From contig NC_060258.1 in the NCBI RefSeq assembly GCF_921293095.1, positions 62,001-126,000 on the forward strand: a stretch of DNA of 64,000 nucleotides, given 5' to 3'. Shown piece by piece: positions 13,801 through 27,300 of the stretch; position 1 is the stretch's first letter, and the number at the start of each line of letters is the position of its first letter. The DNA comes from Ischnura elegans. Its lineage: Eukaryota; Arthropoda; Insecta; Odonata; Coenagrionidae. The position numbers were made by a program, and so were the translations under genes. The notes below the pieces were generated by a model. That model saw nothing but the letters and a program-made list of their open reading frames with translations. It was not told the DNA's origin and did not search any database.

Positions 13801-16800
13801 CCACCATATCCAATCATTCTTTCCGTACAGGGCTACAGGATTGTAGTATGGCTTAAATTTTTAGTTTTTGTCTGGCAATTCTTGAGTTAAACTTTTTTTG
13901 TATACATATTACAAATCATTGTGGACTATAGAACTAGGTTGTTTAATGAGAGTTCTCACACCAACTTTTATTTTTATGGTTGTTTTGATAAAGAAGCTTT
14001 CTTTAGTTAGTTTTCATAAAATAGTTACATCGCATTTTGCTCTCACCATAACAATTGCATCTTTTTGATTGTCATAACCTAAGTTCGATTCAGGTGAAAT
14101 TGTTTATGCAAAGTTAAACTTGAGACCTTTCCTGAAGCCCTACCAAAATCAAGCTTACATTTTTAGCAGACACATTGTGTGTATTTCCTTCACTGTGTTT
14201 AAGACCTGGTAGCATATATTCAATAATTTCGTGCATATTTTGGGGGTTGCTGTCATAATATGAGCAATAATTAATATTGCATGGTGAAATGGTGCACAAT
14301 TATGTGAGAAAAACACAAAAGGGCTGCCAAATAGCAACGATGACCTTCAGAAGGCACTTGACGAATTTATAATTGGAAGAATGGGGAGTAAATGTGCTAG
14401 TATGAATAAATATGCATTTAAGTTGTCTAAAAAAGTGGATTTAGAAATGGTTGCTGATCATGCTCATAGAAATAGCATAAAATACCTTTCAAAGACGACA
14501 AAAATCCTGAAGATTGCTTTTTTGGTCTAATTTCATGGCACAAATTTTCAATTAAAAAACCTCAAAGGATAGAGTATGCAAGGAAAAAAAATTCTGACCT
14601 CTTGTGATAAATGCTCAATTTGATTTGTTGCAAAAGACAATCCATGAGCTGCACGATGATAATAAACCAGAATGTATGTATAGAATCTGGACAAAACTTC
14701 ATTTTCTATGTACCCAGGGAAGACAAGAGTCGTTTTCAAGAGTGCATTTCTCTCGACTCATACAATTAGTTTATTAAGTCGTTTGAGCATCATTGTTAAT
14801 GGTGGAAAGTGCAAATGAAATCAAAGCCCCTCCTTTGATAGTATTCGAAGGGAAATATGCTTGGGATAGTTGGTGCACTCCCAAAAATACAGGATTGTAG
14901 TGGAGATTGGATTCTGGCTATATTCAGAGGTAAAATGTCAGATGCTCACTATATTGGGAAAATTCTGGAGATCAATGAATCAGGTGATCCTGTGGTTTGC
15001 TTTCCAAGGACATGTTGCGGGACTGAAAAAAGTTTTACCTATCCACAGAATGAGGGTTCAAGCAAAATACCTAGAGAAGACATAAAAATATTACCTAAGC
15101 CTTCAGTTGGCTGTTGAGGATAAGTTAACCATTTGCCCATCTTTCTCGGGTTAAAACCCAAATTAAAATGAACAAATCAATATTCAATGCTGAATAGTTT
15201 GAGTTGTTCCTTTAAATCTAATTTACATAAAGATATCTTGTCACATAAAAACTTGGTGCTATTTTTATCGTTAATTATTCAGCTTCTAAACACATTTGCT
15301 ACTTAATAAATTAATAAACTCATAAATTAATGTATGCAATTCGAATACTGTCACCATCATTAATAAAACCAATTTCACTTAAATTTCTTAGTGTAATATC
15401 TAATTAACCAGAAGATGAAAAAAGCCAATTCCAATACCTTGGAGAAGGTATTGGAAGTCATTGGGTATATTGTCAATAGAAATTATATTACACTGCAATT
15501 CTAAAGTTGTTTATATAAACTAAGACTTAAAAGATTATTACTTTCATTGGAAGCTTTGAAGGCTACTTGTTTTTTAACATAAGATCTTAACATAAATTAA
15601 TTACCACAATTAGAGAAATTCCTACTATTGAAATCAATGGTGATATGAATATAATTGATTTATTGTTGTTCTGATTTATTAAAATTGTAGATATATTGTT
15701 CATAGTAAATGCAATATAAGTTATTCGTAGATAAAAATATAATGTAATTTTGGTAGCTATGATCATTACAATAATCAATAAAGTTCCTTTAAATACAGTG
15801 CAACCTCGATATAACGACACCCCACGGTGCATTAATAAACACTCGCTATAGCGAATTGTCACTTTACCGGAGGTGGAGCAAATAATAGCCAATATACCTG
15901 TTGCGAACAGATATACAGGAACAGGAGAGGTGCGGCGACAGATAATCATCTATCCGATAAACGTAAGCATAAATCCAGACGAAAGGCGATGTTTTTTTGC
16001 ATCACTTATTTTCCTTACTCAAACAACGACTTACTATTCAAACAATTTATAAGCGCCGCACTGAATAAAAATCATGGAAAGCATTGTTTCGTCAATCATT
16101 ATGCCAATGCGCAACCGAGGAAGCCATTTTTCTATGCACTTAATTAGTTCATTTACGTGATCATTCTATTATTTTGGTATTTTCCACTGAAAATTCAAAA
16201 ATTAACTGATAAAACAGTACATATCGCGGTTATTTAATGCCTCAAATGTTTCCATTGGTGTATGTTTATTGTTTCTGTACGTTAAGCGGCAGTGAAGTGA
16301 AATAACGCATTAAATTTGTTTCTACACGCGAAAACGGTGGAAGGTTGTATAACGTTCCTGCCTTGGAAGACTTTTTCTATCAGATAATGTAATATCTACA
16401 TCATCTACGGTAAAAAGTTTGCTAAGCTTAAAAAGTGATGTGACTTAAATTGCCGTTGTTGAAAAAAGTTTCTTTTTGAGTGTTACGCTCGCGACGTATT
16501 TGAAATAATACACAGAGTTTACCACGGCACTGCAAACGAGAATTAGTTGTTCTGTGAGTTCTTCCAGCGGCCACCAGGGGATGCTCGGCTACCCACGTTA
16601 CAAAAGAGAGCGCCAGTACGACTCCGACCACTGACGCGAATAGTTCACCCTTGTTAATCCGCAACGGAGAATAAATACGTCCATCCTGACAATTCACGCT
16701 GAGTATCATTGCTTCGTACATCCTACATCATCGCTAAGGCGCACTACCTACCTTTGGAGGCATCATTGCGAGAAATACCTCATACTGCAAGGGTTTTGTC

Positions 16801-18316
16801 GGAAAGTTGTATGTAAAAAAAGTTCCGTTTCGTCTATGTTATATGACGCGGGGAGAACTTCTAAAGATTCTTATGATCGGAGTCCTTTCTTCTACGACTT
16901 CGGGTTTACACCGCAGGCATCACCAGCAATTATGAGGGGAGATAACGCTTTGGTGCTTCGCATTAGTATAATCAACCTTCCGAACTCTTAAAATTCTCGA
17001 TTCGCAATCTATTCCTGAAATACTCCGCTTTAGGCTTAGGCGTAGCCCCTTTCTCGGAAGTTCCCGCAGATTTGAGTGGGCAAAACCACCCGAAAAAAGC
17101 TCCTTCTAAGTCTTCATGGTCTGCATTCCTTGGGCGCTTTTGCTTTTTTTATTGCGAAGAGCAAATAGGAAGATAAATTAATTTCGACACTCTCATATTA
17201 CTCCTTTATTATTATTTTCTCGCTTAGACGTGTTTGGTGTTTTTTGGCCGTGGTGACTGCCATCAAATGCTTTCTATTCACGCAACTCACGGACGTGCGG
17301 ATATGCTGCCGACTGCTTTCTGCCGGTCGAGGAACAAAAGAAGATGAAGCATTCGCGAATGCTAGTGCCACAATATTTTCACCAAAATTAACTACTTATT
17401 TTTCGAACGACAGTTTACCACATAAATTTGAGACTGAGCACTCCATTAACTTCATTTCTAACAGATCGCTAGCAATTACAGAGGTTAAGGAGTCTTGATG
17501 AAAGTCTTCCAGTGGTGAAACCCTCGCTATGGCGAGAGCCAGCACCAAAAGGGTCTCGTAAAAACAAATTTTTTTACACGCTTATTATAGGGTCAATTGA
17601 CGGTGCATCGGCTATCTCTCGTTATAGCGGGAGTGTCGCTATAGCCCGTACTCGCTTTAACGAGGTTCCACTGTAATAGACAAAACTCCAATTCCTTGGA
17701 TAAGGCATTGGAAGTGGTAAGTGAATTTTTCAAGAACGGATAAACATAAGTTGGTACCATAAAAAGCAATGTAAAGCTGAATATCTGGACCAATCGCACT
17801 TAGCCCATGCGTCATGTAATGTGGAAATATATTGCACATCAGCCATGGGACTCACTTGTCCCACACACGGGGAAGGGCAATCCCTTGAGAAGGCTTTAAG
17901 AAATAATTTATAAAATTACCGCTTTACAGAGAGAGGAATGTAAATCCTAAACTCTTGTTCGGTTATTAATACATGTGTCGCGGGACAAAAGGAACGAAGT
18001 TCCTTCAACCTTCACCCAAAGGACCAGAGAAACACAGTTTTTGAACGTTCCAAAAAATACATATATTCTCAAAAAAAAACAATATCAAAAGGGCAATGAA
18101 TAACAATAACTTTCAATAGTCAGTATAATAATAGTGGGGCAACTTCACCCATCAGTCAGTCAGTAGATCCTCCTCTGTCGTTGCCAACACGTGCGCACAC
18201 TTGGGGGGCGGGGGAGTGGTCGGGGCAACTGCTGGCACCACACACTTTCACCTTGGGTTCGGTTCGCTGACTGCCCACACTCAACACACACCGAGAACTC
18301 ACGACGGCTTGTCGTA

Positions 18317-18348
<32 letters not shown>

Positions 18349-21300
18349 AAAAAATGAGCATCAAAATACAAATACGCCCTCCAGTGGCAGTTGCATGAAC
18401 TAAATACCTCTGTTTACGGAACAACATGTATTTTACAATGGATCTGAGGATTTTAACAAGCCTAGAAAATGTTCCTAAGTTAGTTTAAAGTTGATATATA
18501 GTTCATATGCAATTCAAGTTCAACAGACAATAAAAAGTTCATAAATAGTATTACCTGATCAGAAGAGTCTTGATGCAGCTGTTTGCTTGAGGTACCATCA
18601 GAGCAATCATTAAACACATATCCTTCTTCATCATCGCTAATCTCATCATTTTTAACAGAAGAGCACTTGTAAGTTACTGGATCACTCTATTGGAAAGAGG
18701 AACACACTTTGATACACATTTTATTCTATTGGTGCACCAGCAAAAGTGATCATAAATGAAGCTTGAATTACAGGGTGTCTGTAGTAAACAAGTAATCCCT
18801 GATGAAGTATTCTGGCCTATTTGTAAAAAACAGAATAACTTAACTGACGAACAAGATTCAGCCAGTTAGCTTATTCTTCCTTCTAATATACTCTAATAAA
18901 AGCCTTGAGAAAAGGGAGGAACAACTTCATTGGGCACATCATGAGAATGAATAGCTTTTAAAAGTGGGGACTTCCCTATCATTGTAGTTAACTTCCAAAA
19001 AAGAACAAAGCAAAGAGCACTGAGCTTTTAAGAAGAATGCCATTATCTTGCACAAAAATAACTGAAACCTTTACATACTTATTTGCTCAAAAGCTATGCA
19101 ACAGTGCTTTCAAGCGTATGAAATTGTTTCAGGTGTAAATGCAATTATTACCTATGATAAAATATAAACAACAAATGATAACTTCAACACTTAAACATAT
19201 ATCTCCACTCCTGACCATGGTTTCAACACTATGTCATTTTCATGCCTCATAACCTTAAAGGCAGACCAGCTACTGGAGGCCTAGTTCTCAGTGATGGATG
19301 AAGCAAGAAGAAATAGTGAATAGAATAGCTTCGGCACAAAGAGCACTCTAGTGAAAAGAGGAATCTCCACACAGCTGAGAATACTTATACAAAAATATGG
19401 AAAATATTCACCGGACACTACATTTTGAGCATATTTAAAAATGATAGCAAGATTTTAAATCGACGGCCGCATGAAAGCCATAAGTGAAAGCATTGGAAAT
19501 GTGTTGCTCATGAATAATGTAGAAGGTAAAAGGGATGGAATGAGGAAATACCAAGGAAGAAAAGAGAATAGTAGGAGAAGTCTTCAAAAAAACAAAACTT
19601 GATCAGCCACAGCATGAGATATGATAGACTTATAAAGACATTAGTCAAAAAGAGAAATGGAGAGATAGATGGGAAGAAGAGAAAAGATTGCTTCTAGATG
19701 TACATATATCATTAGTTAGATTAATAAGGATTTAAAACGGAAAAAGAAAGTAAATATCTAAAGATAAGAAAAACCAATTTTAGGAAGATGCCGATACAGT
19801 TTATATGTAACTCAAGGTCAACGGACAATAAATAGTTCATAAATAGCATTACCTGTCCAGAAATTTCTTGATGTATCAGTTTGCTTGAGGCACCATCAGT
19901 GCAATCACAGAGTCTATTTCCTTCTTTTTCATCGCTAATATCATCTTCTTTAAGAGATGGGCACTTGTATGTTACCAGATTACTCTATTGGAAAGAGGAA
20001 CCTACATTGATACCTATTATAATCAATTGGTACAAGAAGCAAAAGTGATCATGAAGAATGCTTTAATCACAGGATGTCAGTCGAAAAAAAATTATTACCA
20101 ATGAACGATTCCTGCCTCTAAGTAGAAATAGATTTACTTAATCAACCAACAACATTCTTATTGTTTCAATATAATCTAACAAAATTCTTGGTAAGAAGAA
20201 GGAACCTATTTATTGGGAAAATCTTGAGAATAAATAGCTCTTAAAATTGTGCAGTTTCCCTTGCATTATACTTAATCTTTCTAAAAGTATGAATTATTGA
20301 AACTATCCTTTAGAATGTAGTTTCTTTTTTTAAATATTGGTTCCATATAATGCTATTTATTCATGATTTGGTAATATAGTTGTCATTAAGTAAGTTCCGT
20401 CTAAATATTATCAACGGAAGGTTATGCCATTGGCACCGTAGCAGACGAAAATATCATACCATGGAACATGAACGTAGGATTCAAATGCAAATGTCATATT
20501 AGAGGAACAAGTTGGGAAATTGTAATAAAAGTATGGAGCTGGGTGTAATTAAAAGAAGTGTAATGACGAGGAAGTAAATAAATTGTGATTGGGTGAAATA
20601 CATATGTATAAGTTGTGCATACCAAGTGAGAGAAAATGATAATATTGCGGAAAACCTCATACTTATTAACAAATATCTTCTTTTATCGTCAAGGGAATCA
20701 ATGGCTGATGATGAACTGAAATATAGTTGCCTGTTACAAATGAAAGAAACTCATACAGTTGTGGCAAACTTCATACTTAAATAAAAAGATCTTATTTCTA
20801 TGCCGAGAGAAACGCCAAATTGATGATTGAGTGAAATAACAGTCGCCTATTCAGAGTGATATAAAGTGATAACATTGTTGCAAAACTCATATTTAATCAA
20901 AAATATCATTTTCATGTCAAAGGAGCAAATAAATGATGATAGAGAGAAATAAAGCCTATTACAAGCGAGTGAAATTTCACTTAAGTGGTAACATAAATGA
21001 GAGAAAGTCATTATATGTTAGCAAACCTCATGTTTATTAACCATTATCTTATATTTCTGTCATGGTAATTAATATAGATGATGACACAGTGAATTATAGA
21101 GGTGTATTCGAAGGGGCAGAAATAGATAACATTGCAGAAAACCTCATTATTTACTAGGTGATGAGGTAAAAACAAAATAAAACGTACTATGTGCACCGGG
21201 GAGTTCATGAAACCCACTAGTCGGTGGCCGTATCGACACATAGTAGCTGTCGGTACGGCTACCGACGATCTTCCGTCCTCTCCTCGGTGCCGCACCAATC

Positions 21301-24300
21301 GGGTTGGTATAGAATCGCACGACTTCTTACCGGGAGTCGGTGTGACATCGCACCCGACGAATCGGTGCCGCACCGATCGGTTTGGAGTTATAGAATACGG
21401 CCCCTGATTCCTGTGAATATCAATCTCCCATAAGGAACGAGCTATGTTGTTCCACCGGGTTAGCAGCTGCATCATGATGTCATGGTCATTCTTTATCGTG
21501 TTCCAAACTCAACAGTACTCATCTTTACTCTCAATTCCTAATCACTCTTCCACTCTGTCATAACCAGATTTAAATACTCTGTTATATAATCAAAACATTA
21601 ATAACTGCTCAGTGATGTGATGACAGTGCTCTCACTTGCTCAGCAAACAAATTTGAGCTGTCAGTTTTGCATAAAAAAAGCAAAAAAAAAGGTTCAATAC
21701 AATAAATAATTCATTTATAATGATTCATTCAGGAAATGTATTCAGTAGCTGGTCATAATTGATCAGGAGTAGGAGAAAGCTTTACGTTTGTTCTAAGAGT
21801 TGTTGGGAATATTCCACTAAGGAATGACATTGTGCCGTAGAAAATTAGAGCTATAAAAGGCAAAAGTAAACTCACCAATTCATCAGTGGCCAATGGGTCT
21901 GACACATCAGTTGAAATTCCTGCTGGATCTGATGTGTGCTGCATAGGATAAATCCCTTCACTGAGGTTGCCTTCATCCTCGTCTTTCACTTGAAACTGGA
22001 AGATAGTAATGGGCTTCACTCAATTAAAGAAAAATCAATAATAAGCCCATTCGAAGATAAAAAATCCTCATTTCCTTGAGACCACTCCAGCTGGCCAATG
22101 TACTCATGATATTTTTGCGACTTCCGGATCAAACTCCAGAATATCAACATTAAACTAGGGAGGGAGAGTTATGTCACAAAGGGCAAGTGGTTTGAATGTG
22201 AGTTTCGGCCACTTTCACCAGAGGCAAAACAGCTGGAATGATGATAGATTGAGGTTCCACTGTACATTGAATTGTCTTAATATTTTCTTCACCCATGCTT
22301 GTAATGAGGTGTCACAACAGTTATAGCTGGATCCTTCATCGAATTTAAGGAGAAAGATGGCTTAAAACAAAGAGAGGGCAATAATGAGACAGCCCAGTTA
22401 AAGCCAAGACTAATGACTTAAACAGACATTTCACATCGTTATCCACAAGGCTACTCCATCAGATACAAGTAATTTCTATCAGAAGATTTCCAGTGTTGTA
22501 CAAGTGATATTGACTAAAAAAGACTGGTGTGGTTCAGTTTTCTGCCTCATACGTTACAATTGGAAAAGCCCTCAACTGACGGTGGTATTACTTTGAGTGA
22601 CTTCCCATAAATATACTTATATTTATGACAGACACACCATCTACCTTATTGCTACCAAGAAATTTGTATAGCTGAAGGTGGTTTAAATCAGGTTTCACTG
22701 TGTACTAGTACATAACTTACCAACTCATTGTCCCTGGACAGTACCAAGTCTGGCACAGGAATGTATATTTCAGTGGTTTGGGCTGAGCATGTGGGCTGTG
22801 AATTGTTTTCAATGACATCTTGAATGCAGCCCTTAGTCTCCACAGAAGGCCCTGAATTGTAATCAGCTGCCCCTCCTCCTTCAAAACTCTGCAGGAAAAG
22901 TAATAGAGAAAAAAACACTCTTCTCCTTAAAAATACATATATGGGATGCTCTAAAGCAATACGAAAAAGGATGTTCAACATATTGTCTATGCTTTCATAT
23001 ACAAATGGAGTGGTGTCAGCATACCTGTTAATCAAGTTTTGGGTGTGGTAGATATGGATCTCTATGGTTGAATAAGTGATGTCTCAGTTGGTGGGGCAAA
23101 ATTCATGTTTGAGCTCGTTGATGATTATTCCAGGAAGCCATTTTTTTATTTTTTGAAATCCAATAGTCAAACATTTGATAGATTCAATGAATTTAAAGCT
23201 TGGGCTGAGAACAGGACAGGTATAAGGATTAAGGTTGTAAGATCTGACAATGGTCTTGAATTACCTAATTAGAAGTTTGATTCTTTTTAAGGGTACATGG
23301 AATAGAGCATCAGACTAGCACCCCATATACCCCTGAACAGAATGGTGTGGCAGAGCGTGCTAATCGCACACAATTCGTAAGGACTAGATGCACGTTGTTT
23401 GATACAGGCTTACCAAAGAGTTGTTGGGTGATGACCTGTAACACTGCAGTCTACATTAAAAACCGTGTACCACATAGAGCTATTCAAGGTAAGACTCCAC
23501 AAGACTTGTGGGGAGGAAAAATGTCATCATTGAAACATTTAAGGGTTTATCGGTGTCCTGCATACGATCATGTTCTTGATCAGAAAAGAAGTAAGTGGGA
23601 TGCTAAGGGGAAAAGGTTAATTTTGTTGGGTATTGTGAAACAAGAATAGGTTATAGACAAATTGATCAAAATAATCCCTCCAGAGTCATTAAGGCAAAAA
23701 ATGATTTCTTAGAAAAATATGCGAGGCCTAATGTAAGAGATGAAAGTGTATCCAATAAGGGTAAGAATGATGCAGTGCACCACTTTTTATCACTTTTTCC
23801 TAGGAATGAATCTAGTTTGCCTTTAAATAATGTTAAGTCAATTGGGTTTAATGAGAGTAGAATGAAAGGACCAATGACAGAAAGTCAAGGTTGTGTTTTG
23901 GATGGGGAAGTAGACTCCAATAACGATGTCCCATGTATTGAAAATTGTGGTGAATCTATTGAAGTCAGGGAATCCAGTATTGAGAGGGAGAGAAAATACC
24001 CTTTAAAAAATAGGACCCCTAAACTTTACCCTGACTTTGCACCTTCATTTTAGCTTTGGGTAGTTTTTTTAGTGGCAAGGATCCTATTTCAGTCGATGAG
24101 GCCTTGGCTCATGACTGAAATAGGCCTGAAGAAAATTGATAATAAACAACAATAACTCCTTCCTTGAAAAACGAAACTACCAAAAAATATAATGATTTGG
24201 ATAGAGACCATAAACCAGTTCCTAGTTTCATACACAGATCTACCTACTCAGGAGAGCGTTTAATTCATTTAAAAATCGTAACTAATGTATTCTTATATGA

Positions 24301-27300
24301 ATACAGCATTACGTTTCCTTAGATTTCTCTAATGAAATGAATCAAGCAAGAGTTCCTTTACATTACTCAAATACACTTTGCTCCATTGAAGTAAAATCAC
24401 TTCTTATAACTGTATGAAACTGAATTTAATCATTAAAATCCATTGAGATAAATAGGAGATAACAATGCAGATTACAATTTTGAGGAAAGAAGATTCGTAA
24501 AAATAATTTTATGATAATGTCGACTATGGCTGTTTAATGAAAGCATAGATAATTGATTTCAAATAAAAAATGGAATCCCCTGAGGCAACCTGATATCACC
24601 ATGAAGTATGTCTTACAGTCTCATGGAGACTTTGTGCAAGTGATGTCAAGAAAGAAGATGAAACTCTATTTACTTGAAAGTAGGCAATTAGATATGAATA
24701 CTGTTAAAGGGTTTTGTCCATATACACCTAGGTTTGAGGGGTAAAAGCATTTAAAATTTAAAAATATAATCACATTGAATTTAATTAAATAATTTGGCTC
24801 ATTGTTTCAATGCCAGTTTGGCCTAGTGGTAGCGTACCGCACTTTCATTTTGAAAGACCAGGGTTTGACACTCGCAGAGAGTAAATTTTTTCCAGTCTGC
24901 CACCTCCAGTTTTTGTAATCTGTTCCATCTTCTTCAGAATACTTGATTTCAGACATTTCACATTTTTTTACTTGACTGCTTCTTGAGAATAAGCCCTATA
25001 TAGACACTGATGTCGGCAAGATTCATCCAAGAAGGAGTGGTAAAACTGTGGTGCTGGCATCAAAATGAAGGAAACTTATTTTAGGAGCAAAAGCTTTTAA
25101 ACACACTGTCTTTGAAGAGTTACTCAGGTTCCGTGTGGGAGAAAGATATAAGATCAGGGACAACAAAAATTGACAAGCTTGAAATGATCGACAGATGGGT
25201 ATACGATCGCTTTGTGGAAGCCAGGAACAGGAATGCACAGGTGATGATGCGAACTTCATAAGAATAGGCTATTTCAGGGTGATTTCAGCACATATCTTAA
25301 AATTCTAAGCCAGTGCTTTATGGGTTGCATCTTTCAAGAAGAGACATCGAATTGTGCAATGCAAAAATATGTGACAGCGAGCGAGCGTCTGCTGAAGAAA
25401 TATTGCACAAAGCAAAGTAACACACTCATACACAACACAGTATGATATTATGGCCTCAGGAAAGCTGCTTCCTAAAGTTTTTATTGAGCATGTCATAACC
25501 TGGTGGTGATTTTGGAAAGACAGCCATTATAATTAAAATGCTATATATCCCAAAATTATACAAGAAAAGAAGATCTTCCCATTCATGTAGTTCATTCCAA
25601 TCTCTACTCCAACAATTTTTCCATGCAGTTCAAATTCATTAAACAAAATAGATCTATAAAATGAAATACATCCCATTCCCTATGCCATGAAGATATTTGC
25701 AAAAAACTTATCTGTACAAATAATAAACATTTTCAAAAAAGTTGACCGAAAAAATATATCATGAGAATCAAAATCATCACCTCATATTTTTAAGACTTGT
25801 TTACGCCACACAATAACATATGCAGTTGATGTGTGAATGCATGAAAGATGAATGCAAGGACCAAATCACACTGGTTCTATTTTCTATTCATGTATTCACG
25901 CAAGTTGGGTGTGTTACACAATGCACTCTTGTGTACATTTCTGGATTCATTTATTTAGACAATAACTAGCACAGGTAAATTCATGGAGTAAACAGACCTT
26001 TAACCATGAACGGTAATGCAACAACCCCTACCGATTTAAAAAGAAATAGTGTTTAATATCCCCAGCCACAACTATTACGATTCTCACATGGGAAAAACAT
26101 CTCAATACATAAACAATAGTATTTTACAAGGAAAAACATATCTTAAAATTAGGATACCTATAGAAATGTGCCCATTTTTACAGAGTAATAACTAAAATTC
26201 AAACTCTCAATAAATAAAAATCACACTCAATAAATAAAAAACACACTTTTGTGTACATGATTTTTGATAGCACCAAAATCATGTACACAAAATATTATTA
26301 TTGAAGAATTGTTTCATTAACGCTTTGTATAAGCAAAGACGTAAAACATTTGATAAACAACTGACAAAGATAATTTTAGCAAATAATATTGTTATCAAAT
26401 CAATCAGATATGTTACAAATAAAAAAATTGCATGTACTTAATATTGTAACATTGCAACGAACAAGTACACTAAATAGCCAGGTATGTACAATACATTTTC
26501 TTAACCTGTCCTAAACATTTTAGATCGATTTGTTGAAAAATTTCATTGGATATATCTTCGTGCATTTCCACTTCAAAATGGTAAATAAACTTCTTAAAGC
26601 CCGCAAGTACGATTCTGTGAATTATCTACACTGTAAGTGCTGGATTTTAAAACCAAACAGGATGTAAAAAGCAAAAGAAATACATCGAAAACATATTCCA
26701 CAAAAATTTTCATGCTCATTGATATCTTATTTGAGTTGGTCATTCATGAATTCAAATGATTCACTTTTTCGGCTATGATTGAATTGTAAACACTTAGTTA
26801 TACCAAAATAAAAAAACGACTTCACTCTTCACCATTGAGTAACCAGTTGCTAGTTAACTAATGCCTCGTCAGGATTAACTAATTCGGAAACACTATGTGG
26901 GACATCGGACTCTTTTCACTGTTCAGTCGATCATGCACAAGGGCTTTTAGTAACATCTTATGCTGTTCATTAACAAATTTAATACCCCATTAACTTTTGA
27001 TGCCTAATCAAAGCGATTTTTAACAAACGTTGCACGTACCAGTTTGCTACAGTCATAAAGCATTATACTTACCCCGTCGTAGCAAGTGATTCATCAAATA
27101 CACAATTTAGTAACTTTTTAAAGTAACTGTTATAACCAGTTCAACCAACAAATACAAACATCTTGCAACATTTTTCATTCTCGTCGATATGAAATTGAAA
27201 CTACCATAACCGGGCTACACGGTACATAATCACGAACAAGTTTATATATGTTTGCGAGAATGATTTAACATCATGTGGATGTTACACGAGGCTTCCAATG

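Larger units (their letters stand above)
18500..20290. repeat. Tandem duplication of exon C with flanking intron
   Basis: The segments about 18500-19010 and 19795-20290 align along the exon and roughly 300 bp of upstream intron. A degraded LINE piece lies between them (19230-19730). This is how exons 5 and 6 of the left gene arose. Confidence 0.7.

Noticed and set aside
18156-18403. ORFs with Cys-Val or Thr-His runs
   Set aside because: They translate a CA microsatellite and G-rich LTR sequence.
21044-21475. 143-codon minus-strand ORF
   Set aside because: It mostly translates the GC-rich repeat insert and the neighbouring satellite.
24811-24890. Functional tRNA gene
   Set aside because: A and B boxes are present, but the B box is degenerate and no acceptor stem or proper anticodon loop forms.
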